Origin: Lentimicrobium sp. L6
GTDB taxonomy: Bacteria > Bacteroidota > Bacteroidia > Bacteroidales > UBA12170
Length of the DNA: 59,203 bases
NCBI RefSeq assembly: GCF_013166655.1
Contig: NZ_JABKCA010000023.1
Location: 1 to 59,203 of the forward strand
Reading direction: 5' to 3'
Made by a program: the position numbers and the translations under genes. The notes beneath the pieces are model-generated. The model did not search any database and was not told the origin of the DNA. It was given only the letters and a program-made list of their open reading frames with translations. Shown one piece after another: positions 34,623-43,668 of the stretch (positions are counted from its first letter, which is position 1; each line of letters starts with the position of its first letter).

Positions 34623-35258
34623 ATGGCAAAGAAAAAACAAAAATACTACGTCGTTTGGAAAGGACACCATCCTGGCATATACGAGAGCTGGGCTGAATGC
34701 CAACAACATATTAATGGCTACCCCAGTCCTATCTATAAATCATTCGATAATGGTGAGGAAGCCTCGAAGGCATATCGAGAAAACCCTTCTAATTACATTG
34801 GTAAAAAGGGAAAGAAGAACCTAAAAGAACTGATTCTCCCAGAGGATGAAAAACCTAATCTTTTCAGTCTTTCCGTTGATGCTGCCTGCAGTGGAAATCC
34901 TGGAATCATGGAGTATCAAGGGGTTTTTACCGAAACAGAAACCAAAGTTTTTCATTTAGGCCCTTTCCCTGTGGCTACGGTAAATATTGGAGAGTTTTTA
35001 GCCTTGGTTCATGCATTGGCTTATTTAAAGAAGAACAAACTGACCATGCCCATTTACACAGATTCGAGAACGGCAATGTCATGGGTTAAACGAAAACAAA
35101 TCAAAACCAATCTGCCTCGAAACCAACAAACTGAAAAGCTCTTTCAACTGGTGGACAGAGCCCTTTTTTGGCTTCATGACAACTCTTTTACCACAGAAAT
35201 ACTAAAATGGGAAACCAGAACCTGGGGAGAAATACCTGCAGACTTTGGAAGGAAATAA
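34623..35258 (+). CDS. rnhA: Ribonuclease HI with N-terminal viroplasmin-like domain
   Basis: About 211 residues from 34623 (MAKKKQKYYVVWKG); an upstream non-ATG start would fall inside the preceding hairpin. The N-terminal 55 residues form the caulimovirus-viroplasmin/hybrid-binding domain (VVWKGHHPGIYESW, then SFDNGEEASKAY). The C-terminal RNase H domain (about 80-211) has the acidic catalytic set Asp86 (SVDAACSGNPG), Glu124 (NIGEFLAL), Asp147 (YTDSRTA) and Asp207 (IPADFG). It removes RNA from RNA-DNA hybrids during replication and repair. The gene stands alone, bounded by hairpins on both sides. Confidence 0.92.
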   Translation: MAKKKQKYYVVWKGHHPGIYESWAECQQHINGYPSPIYKSFDNGEEASKAYRENPSNYIGKKGKKNLKELILPEDEKPNLFSLSVDAACSGNPGIMEYQGVFTETETKVFHLGPFPVATVNIGEFLALVHALAYLKKNKLTMPIYTDSRTAMSWVKRKQIKTNLPRNQQTEKLFQLVDRALFWLHDNSFTTEILKWETRTWGEIPADFGRK

Positions 35259-35292
35259 AAAAGGCTGAATCTTAAGATTCAGCCTTTTTTTT
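35259..35292. terminator. Bidirectional terminator between rnhA and the Wzc gene
   Basis: AAGGCTGAATC and GATTCAGCCTT form a perfect 11-bp stem with a TTAA loop, flanked by an A-run and a T-run. It can therefore serve both the plus-strand rnhA and the minus-strand kinase gene. Confidence 0.9.
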
Positions 35293-35309
35293 GCATTTTG
35301 TTATCCGTT

Positions 35310-37784
35310 TTATGACTTCTGAAAAACTCGCTTCAACAAACTAGGTTTCTCTACATCCTTATCATCAGAATAATAACCATAGCCATATCCGTAGCCGTAA
35401 CCATAGCCATAACCGTATCCGTAGCCGTAACCATAGCCATAACCATAGCCATAAGCATTTCTAGAGAGACGAACATCATTAATCATGATATTTACATTTG
35501 GAATGTTCCTTTGCTCTATATCCTTAATGATACTAGCAAATACCTTTTTATGGGTAAAGTTTTGTCGGACGATAAACAATGTAATATCTGTATGCTTCAT
35601 TAAAAGGAAAGCATCAGTTACTAAACCAACTGGAGGAGTATCAATGATGATATAATCATATATTTCTTTACATCTTTCAAAAAGCTCATCTGTTTTACTT
35701 GAAGCAATAAGCTCGGCAGGATTTGGTGGTACGGGACCAGACATAATAATATCAAGATTATCGATAGAAGATTTCTGAACGATATCTTCAAAACTACTTT
35801 TATTGATTAAGTAGGAAGAAATTCCCTCTGTATTGGACAAACCAAAATCCTGATAAATCTTTGGCTTCCTCAAGTCAAATCCCATCAATAAGGTCTTCTT
35901 TCCATACATGGCATAAATGGAGGCCATATTGATAGAAGAATAGGTTTTACCTGCCCCAACCATATCCGAAGTAATCAATATAGTCTGTTGTTCCTTCCCT
36001 TTTGCCATATATTGAAGATTGGTTCTAATCGATCTAAAGGACTCCGCAATGGAAGACTTAGGTGAAGTAGCTACAACAATCTTTGATTCTTTACTGCTAT
36101 GAATGGTATGACCTATAATGGGGAGTTTAGTCAAACTCTCTACATCTTTTCTTTCAATCACTTTGTCATTCATAAAGTCTTTACCAAGAATATATCCCAC
36201 CGGAAGAACAACACCTAAAACTAGTGCTATTAAATAGTTAAGTGATTTCTTTGGATAAACAGGGCTCCCTCCAGCACTCTTACGGGCCAGATCTACAATC
36301 TCGTTGTCAGGTTGGTTAGAAGCAGCTGTAATTTGAGCTTCTGAGCGCTTCTTTAATAAAAACACATACATGGTATTACTCAATTGAAATTGACGTTCCA
36401 TGTTAAAAAGAGTTCTCTGAGTTAATGGCAGTTTGTTTACTTCGGTTGCCAATAATTCAATTCTCTCATCGATATCATTAAGTGATATCTGCGACGACTC
36501 TACCAAGTTATCAATATTCTCTAGCAATGCTCTTTTCTGACTATTGATTTTAATATCTACTTGAATGACAGCTGGATTAATATCAGTGGCACTATACAAT
36601 AATTCTGCTCTTTCCTGATATAAATCAATTAAAATTTGCACAAAACTACTAGTAACAGCATCGTTAATTCCTAATGCAGATGGCACAATAATATCATCAA
36701 TTTTATCCTGATTCTCTATAATGTAGTTTTTAAGACTTTGATAATATTTATCGCTTAATAAAAGCTCAGCTTTTTTCTCTGTAAGAGTGGCCATTTGTTC
36801 AAAAACCTGAGTGGTTTGAAAATCCATATTCATCACATCATTCTCGGTTCTGAATATTTGCAGATTATACTCTGCTGAATCGAGGTTAGAACTGATAGAT
36901 ACCAATTGCTCATCAATAAACTCAATAGTTCGCTCAGCAATCTTATTTTTCTTGTTTAACTCCATATCTAAATACACTCTGGTGAGCATATTCAAGAAAT
37001 CTACCGACTTATCTTTATTACTTCCTTTGAGCTTAACTTCAATAATAGAGGATTCTTTATTGATAGGTTCAATCTCAAATCCTTTATACCTCCCAACTAA
37101 TCCATCAGTGCTATTGAAAACAAAATACATCTTTTGATTCAAATTCTTTTCAGGATCGAATTTAGGGGTCAATATTAATCTAAATCTATAATATTCTGAT
37201 TCTATCCATTCTCCAAAACGATGGTTCTCATTAATACTGATGAGCTTTAGATTTTGATCTTCAATTTTTTTATCTGTTGAATAATCATATAAATCCAAAT
37301 TCTCACCATCACATGCTAATGTAAATTCAGTTAGTGAATTGATATTTATATTAAAATTTAAAGTTAAGGTTTGAATATGATTATTATCAAATTCTACTTT
37401 GAAAGGAGCCTCTGTATACAACTCCTTAGAAATAAAATTATCCTCTCCAAATATAGAAACTTCAAAGTCTAACATCTTAATAGTCTGGTGTGAAAGCTTA
37501 TAAGACTTTAACTTACCTATCTCATTTTCCAGATTTTGCATATTGTTTCTAAAACCTAAACCTAGCAGCGATTGTGCATCACCAGCACTTTTGTCTTCTA
37601 TCAAAAGTGTAGTAGAAACTTCATAAATAGGCTTAGTATACTTATTAAATAGAAATGCGATAACTAATGCTATAAAGATGGTCACTACAAAGAAATACCA
37701 ATGACGATAAAACTTAAAAAACAAAGCTTTATAATCTACTGCTTCTTCTTGATAAATATCTTGCGGGTTATAATTTTCGTTCAC
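35310..37784 (-). CDS. Wzc-like polysaccharide co-polymerase and tyrosine autokinase
   Basis: The 824-residue protein has a Wzz-type N-terminal domain with a transmembrane helix (about 30-50). A long coiled-coil periplasmic region follows, then a second helix (about 505-525; LIALVLGVVLPVGYIL). The cytoplasmic BY-kinase domain has Walker A SDMVGAGKT, Walker A' LLMGFDLRKP and Walker B YIIIDTPPVG. Such kinases control capsule or exopolysaccharide chain export by phosphorylating their own C-terminal tyrosines. Here the tail is an extreme (Tyr-Gly)13-Tyr-Tyr tract (DNA 35370-35453). It is encoded 10 bp after the Wza-like gene. Other capsule genes (glycosyltransferases, flippase, polymerase) are absent from the window. 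Confidence 0.92.
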   Translation of the reverse strand: MNENYNPQDIYQEEAVDYKALFFKFYRHWYFFVVTIFIALVIAFLFNKYTKPIYEVSTTLLIEDKSAGDAQSLLGLGFRNNMQNLENEIGKLKSYKLSHQTIKMLDFEVSIFGEDNFISKELYTEAPFKVEFDNNHIQTLTLNFNININSLTEFTLACDGENLDLYDYSTDKKIEDQNLKLISINENHRFGEWIESEYYRFRLILTPKFDPEKNLNQKMYFVFNSTDGLVGRYKGFEIEPINKESSIIEVKLKGSNKDKSVDFLNMLTRVYLDMELNKKNKIAERTIEFIDEQLVSISSNLDSAEYNLQIFRTENDVMNMDFQTTQVFEQMATLTEKKAELLLSDKYYQSLKNYIIENQDKIDDIIVPSALGINDAVTSSFVQILIDLYQERAELLYSATDINPAVIQVDIKINSQKRALLENIDNLVESSQISLNDIDERIELLATEVNKLPLTQRTLFNMERQFQLSNTMYVFLLKKRSEAQITAASNQPDNEIVDLARKSAGGSPVYPKKSLNYLIALVLGVVLPVGYILGKDFMNDKVIERKDVESLTKLPIIGHTIHSSKESKIVVATSPKSSIAESFRSIRTNLQYMAKGKEQQTILITSDMVGAGKTYSSINMASIYAMYGKKTLLMGFDLRKPKIYQDFGLSNTEGISSYLINKSSFEDIVQKSSIDNLDIIMSGPVPPNPAELIASSKTDELFERCKEIYDYIIIDTPPVGLVTDAFLLMKHTDITLFIVRQNFTHKKVFASIIKDIEQRNIPNVNIMINDVRLSRNAYGYGYGYGYGYGYGYGYGYGYGYGYGYYSDDKDVEKPSLLKRVFQKS
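35370..35453 (-). repeat. (Tyr-Gly)13 coding tract in the Wzc tail
   Basis: Thirteen TAY-GGN hexamers, then TAT TAT, encode the kinase's tyrosine cluster. Codons alternate irregularly between TAT/TAC and GGT/GGC/GGA, with larger 30-bp-scale internal repetition. The tract could gain or lose units by slippage while remaining in frame. Confidence 0.9.
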
Positions 37785-37794
37785 GATACAGATT

Positions 37795-38595
37795 TTATTT
37801 TACTTGTATGAAAGTTAATAGGACAATAAGTGTGGTAATGGTCGAGAACAATAATGCATATGGAAATGTGGAGAATGCAAATTGTTTTCCTTTTAATGGC
37901 TCAATATAAATTACATCATTTGGCTTCAAATAAAAGTAAGGGGATTCTAGAATATCCTCACGAGTTAAATCCAATATATGTAATGCGGTACCATCATCAG
38001 TTTTACGCATCAGTTTCACTTCATTTCTATTACCATAATCTGTAATATCTCCAGCTAGAGCCACAGCTTCGAAAATACTGATATTGTCTTGGTAAATTTT
38101 ATACTCTCCAGGTTTCTTTATCTCACCTACAAAAGTAATGTTAAAGTTAACGAGCTTAACAATAATTGTGGTCTCTTTAAGGTATTCATTAAGTATTCCA
38201 GCAATTTTCTCTTGAGTTTGATTTAAGGTCAACCCAATCACATTGATGGGTCCTACAAAAGGAAAAATAATATTTCCTTCCTGATCAACATTATAGCTGT
38301 TCAAATAAATACTTGCATCATTATAACCCGAGTTATTATTACTATTACTGCCCATATTATTAAAGAAATCATTTGATTTGGCATCCAAGCTACGAACTTT
38401 AACATAGAGGTTATCACCAATTCCTAGATGGTACTCTTGATAAGCAGGGGTAGCAAAAGCAGTCCGATTGGTACTATCTTCATGCGTTGGCTGCATGTAT
38501 TTTATCTTCTTTTGGGGGATACAGGAACTAAATATAATTAAAATTGCAATTATTTTTAATCCAGTAATGAGGGAATAGTTAATTTTACGTTTCAT
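37795..38595 (-). CDS. Wza-like polysaccharide export lipoprotein
   Basis: The 266-residue protein has an N-terminal hydrophobic segment and a FSSC lipobox (Cys25). The poly-export domain (about 52-150; YHLGIGDNLYVKVRSL, then GNIIFPFVGPINVIGLTL) and one SLBB domain (about 155-230; VNFNITFVGEIKKPGEYKIY) follow. A C-terminal transmembrane helix (about 243-264) ends the protein. It would form the outer-membrane secretin-like channel for exopolysaccharide and works with the co-polymerase/kinase encoded immediately downstream. A TAAATTTG -7 box lies at 38673-38680, about 75 bp before the start. Confidence 0.9.
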   Translation of the reverse strand: MKRKINYSLITGLKIIAILIIFSSCIPQKKIKYMQPTHEDSTNRTAFATPAYQEYHLGIGDNLYVKVRSLDAKSNDFFNNMGSNSNNNSGYNDASIYLNSYNVDQEGNIIFPFVGPINVIGLTLNQTQEKIAGILNEYLKETTIIVKLVNFNITFVGEIKKPGEYKIYQDNISIFEAVALAGDITDYGNRNEVKLMRKTDDGTALHILDLTREDILESPYFYLKPNDVIYIEPLKGKQFAFSTFPYALLFSTITTLIVLLTFIQVK

Positions 38596-38672
38596 TCAAT
38601 ACCAATTATAATTTTGTTTTCTTGATGGTTCAGAGCTAGAATAGTGTGGACAGATCCTTTTTCTTAACATGG

Positions 38673-38680
38673 CAAATTTA
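38673..38680 (-). promoter_or_regulatory. Possible -7 box for the wza-wzc pair
   Basis: TAAATTTG on the minus strand matches TAnnTTTG and would give a leader of about 70 nt. No clear -33 element was found. Confidence 0.35.
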
Positions 38681-38782
38681 GTCAATTTTCCCAAAACTCA
38701 AAATTTAATCCATTCAATTTCTAGGATAAAGGCCCCTGGTTTTCTATAATTTTATTTATCTTTATGATCAAATTATTTATCC

Positions 38783-39148
38783 ATGAATAAAAAACGTCAA
38801 TGCTTAAATTGCGGCTATGAGCTGCAAGGCCGATCCGACCAAAAATACTGCTCCGATTTATGCCGAAACGCCTATAACAATCAGCTAAATAGTGATTCTA
38901 CCAATTTCATTAGAAATATTAACAATACACTAAGAAGAAACCGGAGGATTCTAGCCAAACTATGCCCCTATTCCAAGTCAAAATCCACCAGAGGACAGAT
39001 GACCAGCGAAGGGTTTAATTTTCTTTACCATACCAATGTATACTTAACCAAAAAAGGGCAACAATATGTTTTTTGCTACGATTATGGTTATTTAGAATTG
39101 AGCCATGAAGAAATCGTCATCGTGAAAAGAAAAGATTACGTGGACTAA
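38783..39148 (+). CDS. Small zinc-ribbon protein of unknown function
   Basis: The 121-residue protein begins with a treble-clef-like Cys4 motif, CLNCGYELQGRSDQKYCSDLC (Cys8, Cys11, Cys24, Cys28; given here as landmarks of one finger). A basic helix (NNTLRRNRRILAKLCP) and a beta-rich C-terminus (YLTKKGQQYVFCYDYGYLEL) follow. Proteins of this build occur in Bacteroidota as conserved hypotheticals. A nucleic-acid contact is possible from the basic helix but is not shown. It stands alone between divergent and convergent neighbours. Confidence 0.7.
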   Translation: MNKKRQCLNCGYELQGRSDQKYCSDLCRNAYNNQLNSDSTNFIRNINNTLRRNRRILAKLCPYSKSKSTRGQMTSEGFNFLYHTNVYLTKKGQQYVFCYDYGYLELSHEEIVIVKRKDYVD

Positions 39149-39172
39149 TGCATACAATAAGGGGACATCAAA

Positions 39173-40762
39173 CTAGTTATCACTTAATAATTCCACTGTT
39201 TTCTCATACATTTCATCTTCCTGAAGGTATACGTAGAAATAGGCTTTTTCGCCAAACGCCAACCGAGCCAACTCGGCTTTGTAAGTATTCATCAGCATTT
39301 GTTCACTTTTCTCTATATTTTCTTGTTTGCCTTCAATGTCTTGCGATTTTGCTATGGCTACAATATTTTTATATACTGAAGACGGTAATACAAATTCTTT
39401 AGCAAAAGCTTCCATATTTTCAAAAGCATCTATTTGCATTCTGTGCTCATTATAAAAATCTATTGCATTTTCCACCACAATACTATTTCTAATCACTCTA
39501 TTATAGAAATAATAATTAAAAATGGTGTCAAATGGAATTTCTACATCTGGCATGATGCCACCTCCTCCATAAACCACTTTACCCTGAGGAGTCACATATT
39601 TGGTAGTATCTTGCACTATTAAACTATCTGACTTGTCCACATCGAGCATTCTGTGATAATGGTCGGCATAATAAGCTTCAGAGCCTTTGTCATAGGGTCT
39701 TTGTATACTTCTTCCTGTAGGAGTATAATACCGAGCTACTGTTAATCTTAATGCAGAACCATCCTCAAAATCCATTTGTTCCTGAACTAATCCTTTACCA
39801 AAGGAACGCCTTCCAACAATAGTTCCTCTGTCGTTATCTTGTATGGCTCCAGCTACAATTTCGGAGGCTGAAGCTGAATTATCATCGATAAGAATAAATA
39901 AAGCGCCCTCCTCAAAAGCGCCATTCTTATCAGCTAAGTATCTTTTTTCAGGACGGTTCTTTCCCTTGGTATAAACTATTAATGATTCATCCTCGAGGAA
40001 AGTATCTGACATGGCAATGGCTGCTCTTAAATAACCACCACTATTCCCACGTAAATCTAGAATCAAAGCTTCCATTCCTAATTTCAATAAGTCGGCCATG
40101 GCTTCATCAAACTCCTCAATGGTGGTAGCTGAAAACTTGCTTATCTTTATATATCCCAAACTATCATTGACCATAAAAGATGCATCAAGACTATAAGTAG
40201 GGATTTTATCGCGAATAATGGTAAATGGCAGCAGCGTATCGATATGACTTCTATGAACAAACAAGTCAACTTCGCTTCCTCGTGGACCTTTTAGTCTTTT
40301 AATCACATCATCAGAATTCATCTTTTGACCAGCGATAGTATCCCCATCAGCTATCACTATTTTATCACCAGCTTTAATTCCTGCTTTTAAGGATGGACCA
40401 CCCTCCAAAGGGAGCATCACAGTTAAACTATCTCTGATCATTCGGAATTGAATTCCAATCCCATCAAAATTTCCTAATAAAGGATCCACCACATAGTGAT
40501 AGTTCTCAGGAGTGATATAGGAGGAGTGAGGATCTAACTCTTTGATCAACTCATTTATGGCTTGTTTTTCCATATCAGCCAAATCAACACTATCCACATA
40601 ATCGTGTTCTATATAATTCAGAATACGATCTACTTTTGTTGCTGCTCCTCCATAGCTATTGCTTCCTTCACTTAAAAAATGCCTTCCAACAGACATCCCT
40701 ACCACAAACACTAAAGCTATTATTATCGGAGTATAAACTTTATTCCACCAGGTTGTATTCAT
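39173..40762 (-). CDS. S41-family C-terminal processing protease
   Basis: About 529 residues from the ATG at 40762; a TTG 36 bp upstream would only add a hydrophilic stretch before the anchor. It has a signal anchor (about 8-30; IIIALVFVVGMSVG) and a PDZ domain (about 85-175; GPSLKAGIKAGDKIVIADGD). The S41 protease domain has DDNSASASEIVAGAI (nucleophile Ser) and GRRSFGKGLVQ (general-base Lys). Ctp-type proteases trim or degrade periplasmic and outer-membrane proteins from their C-termini. It is transcribed divergently from gpmI, from a TACTTTTG -7 box at 40796-40803. Confidence 0.92.
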   Translation of the reverse strand: MNTTWWNKVYTPIIIALVFVVGMSVGRHFLSEGSNSYGGAATKVDRILNYIEHDYVDSVDLADMEKQAINELIKELDPHSSYITPENYHYVVDPLLGNFDGIGIQFRMIRDSLTVMLPLEGGPSLKAGIKAGDKIVIADGDTIAGQKMNSDDVIKRLKGPRGSEVDLFVHRSHIDTLLPFTIIRDKIPTYSLDASFMVNDSLGYIKISKFSATTIEEFDEAMADLLKLGMEALILDLRGNSGGYLRAAIAMSDTFLEDESLIVYTKGKNRPEKRYLADKNGAFEEGALFILIDDNSASASEIVAGAIQDNDRGTIVGRRSFGKGLVQEQMDFEDGSALRLTVARYYTPTGRSIQRPYDKGSEAYYADHYHRMLDVDKSDSLIVQDTTKYVTPQGKVVYGGGGIMPDVEIPFDTIFNYYFYNRVIRNSIVVENAIDFYNEHRMQIDAFENMEAFAKEFVLPSSVYKNIVAIAKSQDIEGKQENIEKSEQMLMNTYKAELARLAFGEKAYFYVYLQEDEMYEKTVELLSDN

Positions 40763-40795
40763 ACTATTAACAGTATTTTTAAGACTTTTAGCCGT

Positions 40796-40803
40796 CAAAA
40801 GTA
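40796..40803 (-). promoter_or_regulatory. -7 box for the S41 protease gene
   Basis: TACTTTTG on the minus strand lies 34 bp before the ATG at 40762 and matches TAnnTTTG. Confidence 0.4.
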
Positions 40804-40823
40804 AAAGATATTTTTAGAAAAGT

Positions 40824-40831
40824 TATCTTTG
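40824..40831 (+). promoter_or_regulatory. -7 box for gpmI
   Basis: TATCTTTG lies 36 bp ahead of the gpmI ATG and is a perfect TAnnTTTG match. It is divergent from the protease promoter 20 bp away. Confidence 0.5.
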
Positions 40832-40866
40832 CAGCGAAAATTTTAACCATAAAAATTTGATAAATA

Positions 40867-42390
40867 ATGACTAAGAAAGCCATACTAATCATAATGGATG
40901 GATGGGGACAAGGCAAGAAAGACAAAGCCGACGCCATCTACCAGTCGAATACCAGCTTTACAAAAAGCTTATTTAACAACCCAAATGTAGCTCAAGCGCT
41001 ACTCCATACTGATGGTGAACACGTAGGTTTACCAGATGGCCAAATGGGAAATTCAGAGGTAGGTCACCTCAATATTGGTTCTGGAAGAATCGTATTCCAA
41101 GATTTGGTAAGAATCAATAATGCCATAAAAGACAAAAGCATCGAGCAGAATGAAGAAATCACCAAAGCCATAGCTTATGCCAAAGAAAATGGAAAGAAGA
41201 TGCATTTTATTGGATTGGTTTCTGATGGTGGTGTTCATGCTGCGAGTGCTCATTTAGTAAAATTATGCCAAATGGCTGATGATGCTGGTTTGAAAGATGT
41301 TTTTGTTCATGCCTTAACAGATGGAAGAGATACCGATCCAAGAAGTGGTTTAGGCTTTATTAAAGAACTTGATGCCAATATTAAAGATACATCAGCTCAA
41401 ATCGCTAGCGTTTGTGGTAGATATTATACTATGGACCGTGATAAAAGGTGGGATAGAGTTAAGCTAGGATACGATCTTTTGGTTCATGGAAAAGGCCAAG
41501 CTTTCCAATCTGCTGAGGAGGTTATGAAAGCTGCTTATGCCGAAGATAAAACAGATGAGTTTGTAAATCCAGCGGTGATAGTTGACGAGAACAAGGAGCC
41601 TTTGACAAAGATAGAAGCTGATGATGTGGTTTTCTGTTTCAATTTCAGAACGGATAGATTAAGAGAAATCACTACTGTTTTAAGTCAAGAAGACATGCCA
41701 GAAGAAGGCATGACCAAGCTTCCACTTTATTATGTGACCATGACTCGTTATGATGAGAAATTCAAAAATGTTCACATTGCCTTTGATAAAGACGACTTAA
41801 AAATGACTTTAGGTGAAGTAATCAGTAAAGCTGGAAAAAGTCAAATCCGAATTGCAGAAACAGAAAAATATGCCCATGTTACTTTTTTCATGTCTGGTGG
41901 TAGAGAAGCAGAGTTTGAAGGCGAAAAGAGGATTTTAATTCCATCACCTAAAGTAGCTACCTACGATTTAAAACCCAGCATGAGTGCTTATGAAGTGACC
42001 GATGCAATTGTTAAAGAATTGAATCAAAACCAACCAGATTTGGTTATTTTAAATTTTGCAAATTCTGATATGGTAGGTCACACCGGTATCTATGAAGCCA
42101 TTAAAGAAGCTGTAGAAACAGTAGACAAATGCGTTCAAAAAGTAACAGAAACTGCGCGAGAACTAGATTATTCTGTTATGATTACTGCAGATCATGGAAA
42201 TTCTGATCATGCTATTAATGCTGATGGAAGTCCTAATACAGCACATTCCATGAATCCTGTTCCTGTTTTCCTTATGGATGGAACACATAAAGAATTAAAA
42301 GATGGAAAGCTGGCTGATTTAGCTCCTACCCTATTAACATTAATGGGTTTAGATATTCCTGAAGAAATGACAGGAGAAGTATTAGTATAA
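40867..42390 (+). CDS. gpmI: 2,3-bisphosphoglycerate-independent phosphoglycerate mutase
   Basis: This 507-residue Mn-dependent glycolytic enzyme interconverts 3- and 2-phosphoglycerate. Landmarks are the metal-binding IIMDGWG (Asp11), the phosphoserine nucleophile in GQMGNSEVGHLNIG (Ser63), HALTDGRDTDPRSG, VCGRYYTMDRDKRWDR, NFANSDMVGHTG and ITADHGNSDH. The length is typical (about 510). It is a single-gene unit, with a divergent promoter upstream and a strong terminator downstream. Confidence 0.97.
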   Translation: MTKKAILIIMDGWGQGKKDKADAIYQSNTSFTKSLFNNPNVAQALLHTDGEHVGLPDGQMGNSEVGHLNIGSGRIVFQDLVRINNAIKDKSIEQNEEITKAIAYAKENGKKMHFIGLVSDGGVHAASAHLVKLCQMADDAGLKDVFVHALTDGRDTDPRSGLGFIKELDANIKDTSAQIASVCGRYYTMDRDKRWDRVKLGYDLLVHGKGQAFQSAEEVMKAAYAEDKTDEFVNPAVIVDENKEPLTKIEADDVVFCFNFRTDRLREITTVLSQEDMPEEGMTKLPLYYVTMTRYDEKFKNVHIAFDKDDLKMTLGEVISKAGKSQIRIAETEKYAHVTFFMSGGREAEFEGEKRILIPSPKVATYDLKPSMSAYEVTDAIVKELNQNQPDLVILNFANSDMVGHTGIYEAIKEAVETVDKCVQKVTETARELDYSVMITADHGNSDHAINADGSPNTAHSMNPVPVFLMDGTHKELKDGKLADLAPTLLTLMGLDIPEEMTGEVLV

Positions 42391-42411
42391 ATACTTTAAA
42401 TTTAAAACAAA

Positions 42412-42445
42412 TAAAAAAACCTTAGCGATTTGCTAAGGTTTTTTA
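42412..42445. terminator. Bidirectional terminator after gpmI
   Basis: AAAACCTTAGC and GCTAAGGTTTT form a perfect 11-bp stem with a short loop, flanked by A- and T-runs. It sits between convergent gpmI and the zinc-ribbon gene at 42448. Confidence 0.9.
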
Positions 42446-42447
42446 GG

Positions 42448-42696
42448 TTAAGTTAATCTAACTTTTTGTTTGCCCTCATTTACTTCAACAAAGAACTCGT
42501 GAAGTAAAACGGTTGTTTGTCTCTCATTGGCACACTCTGGGCAATAATCCAGGGTTTGGTTGAATTCAGCTCCACAAATGGAACAAGAGTAGTGCTTCCG
42601 ATAGATGCGTAATTCGGGATTGTCTTTTTTAAGAGTTCTGAAGGCCACTAAGCCTCCAATAACCACTACTAATACGATGCTAATTAATATTATCAT
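42448..42696 (-). CDS. Membrane-anchored zinc-ribbon miniprotein
   Basis: This 82-residue protein has one transmembrane helix (about 2-20; ILISIVLVVVIGGLVAF) and a cytoplasmic Cys4 zinc ribbon (CSICGAEF at 38-41 and CPECANE at 52-55), with a short beta tail. It is encoded 11 bp after a second membrane protein carrying the same kind of ribbon, so the two may form a complex. No family name is recognised. Confidence 0.6.
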   Translation of the reverse strand: MIILISIVLVVVIGGLVAFRTLKKDNPELRIYRKHYSCSICGAEFNQTLDYCPECANERQTTVLLHEFFVEVNEGKQKVRLT

Positions 42697-42707
42697 GATA
42701 TCTATTT

Positions 42708-43016
42708 TTAAGTTGTTGGGACAATTGTTGATTTCAAGACCACATATTTACCTTGCTTTAAACATAAAGGACAAGAATCATGGTTTTCGTCGAAACTAAA
42801 ACCACACTCCGGACATTCATGCTGCACAATGTGATACAGAATTAATTTTTGGGAATTCACAACAACTAACAATCCAGCAATTGGAGTCAACAATAAACTT
42901 ATGATGAGACTACTTAGAAACCCGATGGTCCTATGTTTTCCCCAAAAAGCTATTGCTATTGACAACACAAAATATATAATGACTCCAAATATCATGAGGC
43001 AAAAGTATGAAAGCAA
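42708..43016 (-). CDS. Two-helix membrane protein with zinc ribbon
   Basis: The 102-residue protein has two transmembrane helices (about 4-23 and 32-53), then a Cys4 ribbon CPECGFSF (69-72) and CPLCLKQG (82-85). Only 11 bp separate it from the smaller zinc-ribbon gene, so they probably share an mRNA. The paired arrangement suggests a membrane-proximal sensor or scaffold, but there is no direct functional clue. Confidence 0.6.
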   Translation of the reverse strand: MLSYFCLMIFGVIIYFVLSIAIAFWGKHRTIGFLSSLIISLLLTPIAGLLVVVNSQKLILYHIVQHECPECGFSFDENHDSCPLCLKQGKYVVLKSTIVPTT

Positions 43017-43083
43017 AAGAGACCATATGGAGGATATGAATATTAGTAAGCACCTAATTAGCGTTTAGGGCTTTTCATCGAAA

Positions 43084-43668
43084 TTACGTTTCTTTGTAAA
43101 GCAGAATAAACAGCTCCCTACCCAAACGAGGCTTAATAGAATTGTGACAAAGCTCCATGGTTTTAATATGAAAAGAAGGCTGAAAAAGCTTTAAATACTC
43201 TTCTTGATTACCACCATAAGGAGGACCAGAAAAGGTAAACTCATGATTAAAAAGCAAACCCACCAATTTGCCACCATCCATTAATAAGCAAGCTACTTGT
43301 TCCACGTATTTTCCTCGTTGACTAGGCTCAAAACTAGAAAAGAAAGTTTGCTCTACGATGATATCATACTTGGATTCGTGTTTAAAGAAATCTCCTTCTA
43401 TGATTTGCTCTTCTGGAAAATTGGGAACACGCTCCCGAAATAAGGTCAAAGCTTTATGACTAAAATCTAGAAGAAATACATTTTGAAAACCTAGTTTCCA
43501 TAATTGCTCTACTTCCCATGCATAACCTCCTCCAGGTATCAAAATCCGAAGTGATTTATCTTTAACAGAAGCAAAATATTTCATTATTGGTGGCGAAGCA
43601 TATCCCATATCCCAGCCAGTGGCTTGGTTGATATATTGTTGATTCCAATATTCGGCTCTATCCTTCAT
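43084..43668 (-). CDS. TPMT-like SAM-dependent methyltransferase
   Basis: The 194-residue class I methyltransferase resembles the thiopurine S-methyltransferase family. It has an N-terminal YWNQQYINQATGWDMG segment, a SAM-binding loop ILIPGGGYAWEVEQL, an acidic ribose-binding end (VFLLDFS) and IIVEQTFFSSF in the motif IV position. Members methylate thiols, selenium or tellurium species, or small acids; the substrate here is open. Its start codon directly follows the stop of the nucleoside-recognition membrane protein gene, so the two are translationally linked. Confidence 0.8.
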   Translation of the reverse strand: MKDRAEYWNQQYINQATGWDMGYASPPIMKYFASVKDKSLRILIPGGGYAWEVEQLWKLGFQNVFLLDFSHKALTLFRERVPNFPEEQIIEGDFFKHESKYDIIVEQTFFSSFEPSQRGKYVEQVACLLMDGGKLVGLLFNHEFTFSGPPYGGNQEEYLKLFQPSFHIKTMELCHNSIKPRLGRELFILLYKET

